Source: Methanobacteriota archaeon (GTDB lineage Archaea > Thermoplasmatota > Poseidoniia > Poseidoniales > Thalassarchaeaceae). Taken from it: a DNA stretch of 20,958 bases. The notes beneath the pieces were generated by a model. The model was not told where the DNA came from. It did no database searches and saw nothing but the letters and a program-made list of their open reading frames with translations. Location: the NCBI GenBank assembly GCA_002701965.1, contig NZXM01000010.1, forward strand, positions 22,952-43,909. The letters are read 5' to 3'. Below are positions 15,696 to 20,958 of the stretch, in pieces; position 1 is the first letter of the stretch; each line of letters opens with the position of its first letter. The position numbers and the translations under genes were made by a program.

Positions 15696-18290
15696 TCATT
15701 CGGTGGAAATATCGTATTCATTGCTATTGACCAAAAAGATTGCTTCGCGAGTCAATTGGTATCGGTATCGCATACCGACCTTTTCTCGCTCAACTAGACC
15801 AAACTTTTCGAGAGTCCTCAGGTGGTGGCTAATCAGTTGCTGACTGGCTTTCAATCGAATTGCCAGTTCTTTCTGACTCAGGTTGACAATGTCATTCTCA
15901 GTTGCATCTAGCAATCGTAGAATCTTACCCTGAAGACTGTTTGGATCCGGAGTAAGCAATGGAATCGGCAGCTCATCAACACCAAGATTTGATTGGATTG
16001 TTGCTGGATAAAATCGAACCAATCGTCCGTCTTTTCTTCTCCAAATTCTCTCATCACCTTCCAAGTGCTTGAGGTGATGAGTCAACTGTCCATTACTCAT
16101 ACTCAGAGCGCCGAGTAAAGCGCGGAAGTGAACACCGGGATTGGCCGCAAGGTAACCCATGATCCGCCCACGTTGATATTCACCATCGTGCTCGCCATTT
16201 TTTCGAACCATACCAACCAATCCGATGCCGACTTGAAGTGCAGGGATTCTGATCCATTCGGTATTGCCTAAGTATAGCAGGCCAATGATGGACAAGGAGG
16301 TCGTGGCAACAACCGTTACAGTTGCTGGCGCCAGTTCTACAATTTCATCGACAGGAGTACTCTTTGCAATCGTTGGTTCGACAGGGTTGCTAATTTGAGG
16401 TACAGTTTCTGTTTCATCTAATGTTTGCAGGATGACAATTCCTGACCAGGTTGAGCACGCCCCAGTCGATTTGCTGACTTCAACGGAGTAACTACCACTC
16501 AATCCAGGTTGCGGAGACCACCCACCATCTTTCATGTGTGCAACAAAGTTGTGTTCGATACCCTCTGAGTCTGTGAGTAACCAGCAGCCCTGAGTAGAGG
16601 TTGTAACATAATTCCAATCACCACCAATTTGTAGGGGTTCAACATTTTGTTCGTTGATTTGCGCAACCGGTTGCACCTCTTCTTCAGATGGAGTCTCTTC
16701 AACAATTTCTTGCAAGTATACTCCATCATAGGTATGTGCCAATTGGGATCGGAAGGTTGGAAGCGATGTGGTTTCGATAGAAATCTGCCAATTGCCATGT
16801 GCCAATTCCTGACCACCCTCTGCGAATGAAACAATCAGAGTTGGCCAAGTATAACTTTGCGATGATTCGATTGTCGTTCGCTGTCCACCGACTGCCTCAC
16901 AACCTTCGTACCAAACCCTCTCGGGCTCTTCTCCAATCAGGAATAGTTCGAGCTGTAGAGCGCAGTCAGTGGGCCAATAGAAGTCAAATCCTTCATCGCC
17001 ACTGTTTACAATAGTGACTTTGAAAGAAATTCTTTCATTCAACCCATCCGCATCCAGCACGGCTAGATTGTCTATTCTCAATTGGACGGACGCATCATCT
17101 TGATAATCTAGGCCACAAGCAGGATTGAATCCGCTATTTTCATGGATAAAGGACTGCGTAGCAACGATGCCATGGTCTGGCTGACTCACGACCAAAAGGT
17201 GCATTCCATCCCCAATCTCACATCCATTTGAACCGATAAAGTCCCAATGTTCTGAGGCAACAGTATGTGTGGTTAATGGAGCAATTTTTTGTTCAACTCC
17301 AGTATCTGGACAAAATCGATCACCTCGTGAATCGAAGACAATTTCGCCATTCGGTGCGATGACGTGGGCTTCTGCGATACAAGCGTCTTCAAAGACCAAT
17401 TTCGCGGGAACATCTGCTGAATTCTCCAGCGTAAAGTGCCATTCTAGAAGATTATCAGTATCAATGGTTACACTTGGGATTAATTGAGGTACAGAGTTGG
17501 TGGGTGTTCGCATGTATGTTGTTTCTACAGTTGTGGTTGAGCCAATGACACCTGATAGCGAAATTGGGATCAATATGTCACCATCCTCGGCGCCCTCAAA
17601 ACCCCATGCAAACCAACCTAGAGCCAAGCGCTCACCTGATTCAATGGCCCCAAATCCACAAGATAAATCGGTTAACACATTCGTTTGAACCCTACAGTTT
17701 TCATCGAATGGAAGTGTGATCAAATCAGTGCCGATGTTACTCAATGACAGGTAAATCATGGCGGGCATTGATGAAGTGTGACTGTTTTCTTGACCCAATG
17801 TTTCTGCAAGTATAGCATCTAACTTGAGATTCTCAGGCATTTCGACTGTACGTTGGAATATCAGGGATTGTATGTCCTCAAGATTAGCTTCACTCTGTGC
17901 AAATTCAAAGTCTAAGTCTCCACTGGGTGCGTTATTCCAATCCCACGTCCAGGTCGACAAGATTCGCTCTTGACCGGGCTGAATAGACATCGCTCGGCTT
18001 TGATCAGGACAGATTCGTTCATCGTCAAGGTCCATTTGCCATTCATCACTTGAGATAACCAAATCAAATGGACAAGCGGGGTTGTAAACCAATTCCCGTG
18101 CCGTATCGGCATGATTCTTGATTCGAATGGTTACCTCCAAATCTCCAGTATCGGAATAATATATTCCATTACTTGGTTCGTCAATATCGATTCGCAATTC
18201 AAGATTGGATTCGGATGAATCAGCACTGGCCATTGGGGCGAGAATCATAACGAGAAGCAACCCAACCAAAGGAGTCGACCTGAAATTCAC
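15696..18290 (-). CDS. Transmembrane one-component regulator: secreted repeat sensor plus two cytoplasmic winged-helix domains
   Basis: The protein is 864 residues from GTG 18290. A signal peptide is at about 1-23 (VNFRSTPLVGLLLVMILAPM, then ASAD). Four beta-rich repeats fill about 27-530, each with a cysteine pair: C73/C94, C199/C211, C304/C327, C443/C464. Repeats 1 and 3 look like BsuPI-type Ig-like domains (LEVTIRIKN ... CPFDLVI ... IQPGQERI ... W). A fifth, different segment with C569/C612 and a Glu/Pro/Thr-rich linker lead to one membrane helix (about 655-675). The cytoplasmic end has two winged helices: about 703-765 (VHFRALLGALSMSNGQLTHHL) and about 785-852 (ELAIRLKASQQLISHHLRTL). This order puts the sensor outside and DNA binding inside. 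The ligand and regulon are unknown. The start is uncertain: GTG 18302 is possible, and longer in-frame extensions run into the divergent gene. The gene is 124 bases from the MBL-fold gene. Confidence 0.8.
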   Translation of the reverse strand: MNFRSTPLVGLLLVMILAPMASADSSESNLELRIDIDEPSNGIYYSDTGDLEVTIRIKNHADTARELVYNPACPFDLVISSDEWQMDLDDERICPDQSRAMSIQPGQERILSTWTWDWNNAPSGDLDFEFAQSEANLEDIQSLIFQRTVEMPENLKLDAILAETLGQENSHTSSMPAMIYLSLSNIGTDLITLPFDENCRVQTNVLTDLSCGFGAIESGERLALGWFAWGFEGAEDGDILIPISLSGVIGSTTTVETTYMRTPTNSVPQLIPSVTIDTDNLLEWHFTLENSADVPAKLVFEDACIAEAHVIAPNGEIVFDSRGDRFCPDTGVEQKIAPLTTHTVASEHWDFIGSNGCEIGDGMHLLVVSQPDHGIVATQSFIHENSGFNPACGLDYQDDASVQLRIDNLAVLDADGLNERISFKVTIVNSGDEGFDFYWPTDCALQLELFLIGEEPERVWYEGCEAVGGQRTTIESSQSYTWPTLIVSFAEGGQELAHGNWQISIETTSLPTFRSQLAHTYDGVYLQEIVEETPSEEEVQPVAQINEQNVEPLQIGGDWNYVTTSTQGCWLLTDSEGIEHNFVAHMKDGGWSPQPGLSGSYSVEVSKSTGACSTWSGIVILQTLDETETVPQISNPVEPTIAKSTPVDEIVELAPATVTVVATTSLSIIGLLYLGNTEWIRIPALQVGIGLVGMVRKNGEHDGEYQRGRIMGYLAANPGVHFRALLGALSMSNGQLTHHLKHLEGDERIWRRKDGRLVRFYPATIQSNLGVDELPIPLLTPDPNSLQGKILRLLDATENDIVNLSQKELAIRLKASQQLISHHLRTLEKFGLVEREKVGMRYRYQLTREAIFLVNSNEYDISTE

Positions 18291-18345
18291 CTCGCCTAGC
18301 ACCCGCTCCGCCTCAGTTGTGCAGCCTACTCCTCCCGTTTGAAAC

Positions 18346-18373
18346 CATTGGCACCCCCTAAGGGGGGCCAATG
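18346..18373. promoter_or_regulatory. Long imperfect palindrome in the divergent intergenic region
   Basis: CATTGGC pairs with GCCAATG and CCCCC with GGGGG, with one bulged A and a three-base loop (TAA on plus, TTA on minus). Twelve base pairs in a 124-base divergent promoter region suggest either an operator for a dimeric winged-helix protein or an RNA hairpin in the leader of the minus-strand gene. Self-binding by the neighbouring regulator is an inference. Confidence 0.5.
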
Positions 18374-18414
18374 AGACGCCGAACGATTGATTCACCGAGT
18401 CTTCATCGCAGTAC

Positions 18415-19170
18415 ATGGGCCTGCGAGAAGGTGAATTTGACAAATCCACGAGCGACCCTCAAGTCGAGATTTGGGTCACTCAAATGGGTTCATGGGCCAA
18501 CATGAATACTGCCTTCATCGATCGAGAAAATCAAGTTGTTGCCATTGTCGACCCATTCGATGGTGAAGCATGGATTGAGGCCTTGAGTCATGAAAATTTG
18601 GTCCCCTCACATATCCTTCTGACACATACGCATCGAGACCACACACCGGGAGTAAAGGCGATTCGAAATGCATACCCTGAGGTTGAGGTTTGGGGGCATG
18701 AGGAATCAGTATCACCGAGTCTGTTTGGTAGGATCATTTTCCGGAGGACCGATTTTACCCATGTTTGGAATCATGCTCCCAATCAAATAGAGACATGGCA
18801 ATGTGGTTCAATCGAGCTTTCCGTCATTCACTCGCCGGGCCATGCTCCGGGCCATGTCACATTCCATGGGCATGGAGTCTATGTTGCTGGGGATTTACTG
18901 TTCACAATGCGCTCTGGGCGAGTCGATTTACCAGGCTCAGATCCGAACGCGCAGTGGCGGAGTCTTGCCTTTGCGAAATCGATCTTAAAATCGCTGCCTT
19001 GTGATTGGCGTCTAATCCCTGGACACCGCTATGATTGGATCGATGGAAGCACACCTGATTGGGTCACCATCGAACAGGCACTCGCGCACAATTTGTCGCT
19101 AAATGCTCCGAACATTGAGTCGTTCGATGCACTTGCATTCAATCGATTTGATGACGACTTGGCGGCTTAA
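18415..19170 (+). CDS. Metallo-beta-lactamase-fold hydrolase (glyoxalase II/LACTB2-like)
   Basis: The protein is 251 residues and cytoplasmic, with no signal peptide. It carries the metal-binding signature THTHRDH (H71, H73, D75, H76). The third ligand is in HSPGHAPGH (H143), the bridging aspartate in VAGDLLF (D160), and the last histidine in PGHRYDW (H204). This is the complete two-metal set of the glyoxalase II-like branch. The substrate cannot be read from sequence: thioester hydrolase, lactamase or endoribonuclease (LACTB2-like) are all possible. No Shine-Dalgarno sequence precedes ATG 18415. The gene is divergent from the transmembrane regulator, and its TAA overlaps the stop of the convergent repeat protein. 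Confidence 0.87.
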   Translation: MGLREGEFDKSTSDPQVEIWVTQMGSWANMNTAFIDRENQVVAIVDPFDGEAWIEALSHENLVPSHILLTHTHRDHTPGVKAIRNAYPEVEVWGHEESVSPSLFGRIIFRRTDFTHVWNHAPNQIETWQCGSIELSVIHSPGHAPGHVTFHGHGVYVAGDLLFTMRSGRVDLPGSDPNAQWRSLAFAKSILKSLPCDWRLIPGHRYDWIDGSTPDWVTIEQALAHNLSLNAPNIESFDALAFNRFDDDLAA

Positions 19171-20958
19171 CCCAGCAAGTCCCCGAATTCTGGAAGCGCA
19201 TTATTCTCCGCCTCTTGTTGCTCCATGTGAACTTGCCATTCGGCTTTCTCAACATATCCGAGTTCTTTCGCTTTCTCGATTTCACCAGTCGCCAAATAAT
19301 GATCAATCCACTTTTGTCGTCGCTCTTCTTCCTCATTGTTGAACGCCATCTCTTGAGCCTGTAACTGGCGAATTTCCGAAAGTCGCTTCCGGGCTCCCAT
19401 TTGTTTTGCAACCAAGGCAACGAAAATCAGTGCCAACATCAGTGCAATCGCTCCACCCATGATGTACAACATGACAGATGAGCTTTCATCTTCTTCGGCT
19501 TGTGACCCTTCAGATTCGGGTTCGGTTACAACACAACGCTGTCCAATTAGGTGGATATCTGGGTCGTAGGGGCAAGCATCAGCGGTATCGGACCAACCGT
19601 CAGAGTCGCTATCCAAGCAACCAAACTTGTCTTCATAGGAGAATCCTTGGACACTCTTGCAAAGGTCCGGCTGGAAAGCCAAGCCTGTACTATTGTCCCC
19701 ATAGCCGTCACGATCAGCGTCTTTGTTCTGTGTAAATCGGAGTGGGAAGGCGTCAGTATTTCTTGCATTCTCTACCAATTCTCCAGGCCAACACTCGAGT
19801 CTTATTGTTGAATTATCCTTGTAATTGTCACCAAATCCATCGCCATCGACATCGCTCCATTGTGTGGGTTCATCAGGGAAAGCATCGCCATTTTGGACAC
19901 GGCTTTGAATCAAACCAGGGTCTACATCGCAAACCCATCGATAGGTTTCATCGGAAAGGGTTTCTCCGGTGATATTGGTGTACGTATAATTGTCACCGTA
20001 TCCGTCTCCATCTGAGTCAATCCATTGGGTTTCATCTTCAGGGAAAATATCGATTGAGTCGGCCCATCCATCCCCATCAGAATCTGTACATCCGTACACA
20101 TTCCCTTCCGTGGAGGTGCCAGGCCAATCTGGGCAGTCATCTCCGTCCACGGTTAACTGACTGTCACCAAACCCATCGCCATCTGTGTCGGCATCTTGGA
20201 ATGGGTCATCGGGGAATGCATCTTGAGGATCAGGAGTTCCGTCTTGGTCACTGTCAGGACATCCACGTGCTTCGTCGGTATTCGTAGTCCCGTACATCAT
20301 TGGACAGATATCGTAGTTGTTTCCATCTGGGTTGTCGCCAAATCCATCTCCATCACCATCCCACCACTGAGTGGGGTCATCAGGGAACCAATCTCCATTC
20401 TCACCGCTCGGGTTGTCGCCATAGCCGTCCCCATCACGATCTCCACACTGGGCACTATCCATGGGGAACAAGTCAGGATTGTTTCCGTTCGGGTTGTCTC
20501 CACATGAAGACTCAGCATTGTTACGGTCAAACCCATCTCCGTCCGAATCCGACCATTGTGTAGGGTCATTCGGGAAGGCTTCACCGGCGTTGGCATATCC
20601 ATCGCCATCATTGTCTGCACAACCATACCATGTTTTGTCATCGTAAGTCTGTGAGGTTTCATTCCATTCGATGGCCTTCATGCTTGTTCCAGCTTCTCCT
20701 GGGCACTCATCACCCATGTTGCCTGACTTATTGTCTCCGAATTGATCTCCATCTGAATCGTGCCATTGTGTTGGGTCATTGATGAATGCATCCGCGTCTC
20801 CAAGTGGACTTGCGATCCCTTCGCCTTCAGCAGCATTACCTGGATCAGACCAGCCATCTCCATCTGAGTCAGGACAACCGATTCGATCCCATACCGAATT
20901 GCCCCATGCAAGTGGACAACCATCCCAAGCAGAATTTTGGCTGAACGGTTCATCACCA
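19167..20958 (-). CDS. Large calcium-binding surface protein with thrombospondin-3-like repeats (N-terminus outside window)
   Basis: 596 residues are visible and the frame is open to the window edge; an internal ATG at 20717 is not the start. At least 13 Asp-rich motifs of the form DSDGDGxGDN occur (DSDGDGWSD, DRDGDGYGDN, DVDGDGFGDN and others). Several are linked by a conserved spacer such as FPNDPTQW, giving units of about 25-50 residues. Such loops bind calcium in thrombospondin type 3 repeats. Paired cysteines occur between units. After an acidic linker there is one membrane helix (about 19410-19486, YIMGGAIALMLALIFVALVA). A cytoplasmic tail of about 75 charged residues follows, with a coiled-coil-like start and the stretch YLATGEIEKAKELGY. 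The repeats are therefore outside the cell and anchored at the C-terminus. The role may be adhesion, S-layer or extracellular enzyme display; the missing N-terminus would decide. Confidence 0.88.
   Translation of the reverse strand, partial: GDEPFSQNSAWDGCPLAWGNSVWDRIGCPDSDGDGWSDPGNAAEGEGIASPLGDADAFINDPTQWHDSDGDQFGDNKSGNMGDECPGEAGTSMKAIEWNETSQTYDDKTWYGCADNDGDGYANAGEAFPNDPTQWSDSDGDGFDRNNAESSCGDNPNGNNPDLFPMDSAQCGDRDGDGYGDNPSGENGDWFPDDPTQWWDGDGDGFGDNPDGNNYDICPMMYGTTNTDEARGCPDSDQDGTPDPQDAFPDDPFQDADTDGDGFGDSQLTVDGDDCPDWPGTSTEGNVYGCTDSDGDGWADSIDIFPEDETQWIDSDGDGYGDNYTYTNITGETLSDETYRWVCDVDPGLIQSRVQNGDAFPDEPTQWSDVDGDGFGDNYKDNSTIRLECWPGELVENARNTDAFPLRFTQNKDADRDGYGDNSTGLAFQPDLCKSVQGFSYEDKFGCLDSDSDGWSDTADACPYDPDIHLIGQRCVVTEPESEGSQAEEDESSSVMLYIMGGAIALMLALIFVALVAKQMGARKRLSEIRQLQAQEMAFNNEEEERRQKWIDHYLATGEIEKAKELGYVEKAEWQVHMEQQEAENNALPEFGDLLG

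Noticed and set aside
18291..18449. N-terminal extension of the transmembrane regulator to an ATG at 18449
   Set aside because: It would overlap the coding start of the MBL-fold gene, would include the palindrome as codons, and would bury the signal peptide 50 residues inside the protein.
19167..20958. Repetitive GATTCAGATGGAGATGG-like DNA as a CRISPR or tandem DNA repeat
   Set aside because: The repetition follows codons for DSDGDG motifs in one continuous reading frame, with unequal spacing and varied third positions.

Overview
The window comes from an archaeon, most likely a marine Group II euryarchaeote (Poseidoniales/Poseidoniia). The archaeal signals are the gene run rpsM-rpsD-rpsK-rpoD with archaeal/eukaryotic-type proteins, an archaeal pantoate kinase, and a homologue of the archaeal/eukaryotic TPD nuclease family (human C15orf41/CDIN1). 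The Group II assignment is an inference. It rests on the mixture of these genes with bacterial-type enzymes (a bacterial-type LeuRS and an ATP-type PEPCK) and on a calcium-binding thrombospondin-3-like surface protein. There is no rRNA gene in the window to confirm it.

Layout. Positions 1-1511 (minus) hold most of ATP-type PEP carboxykinase; its C-terminus lies outside the window. Divergent from it, 1621-8036 (plus) carries a 1360-residue polytopic membrane protein, a membrane-anchored extracytoplasmic FKBP-like protein, and a methyltransferase with a THUMP-like C-terminal domain. Positions 8151-11593 (plus) form the ribosomal/RNA polymerase operon rpsM-rpsD-rpsK-rpoD, with strong Shine-Dalgarno sequences and a structured leader, followed by pantoate kinase. 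Positions 11580-15607 (minus) hold the CDIN1-like nuclease and leuS. Positions 15696-18290 (minus) encode a secreted-sensor/one-pass-membrane/double winged-helix regulator. A metallo-beta-lactamase-fold hydrolase (18415-19170, plus) is divergent from it. The window ends inside a large calcium-binding repeat surface protein (19167-20958, minus, N-terminus missing).

The window is gene-dense. No gene-free stretch reaches 300 bases, convergent pairs overlap at their stop codons, and intergenic gaps are 28-133 bases. Several gaps carry short, GC-rich perfect hairpins with three-base loops (GTA or TTA on at least one strand), which look like a recurring intergenic element. No tRNA, rRNA, CRISPR array, insertion sequence or prophage was recognised.

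How the genes may work together: the middle of the window is core translation and transcription, coenzyme A synthesis and leucyl-tRNA charging. The flanks are envelope and surface functions. The most unusual item is the transmembrane regulator at 15696-18290. It joins repeated cysteine-paired extracellular beta domains to two cytoplasmic DNA-binding domains in one polypeptide, which suggests direct surface-to-promoter signalling.
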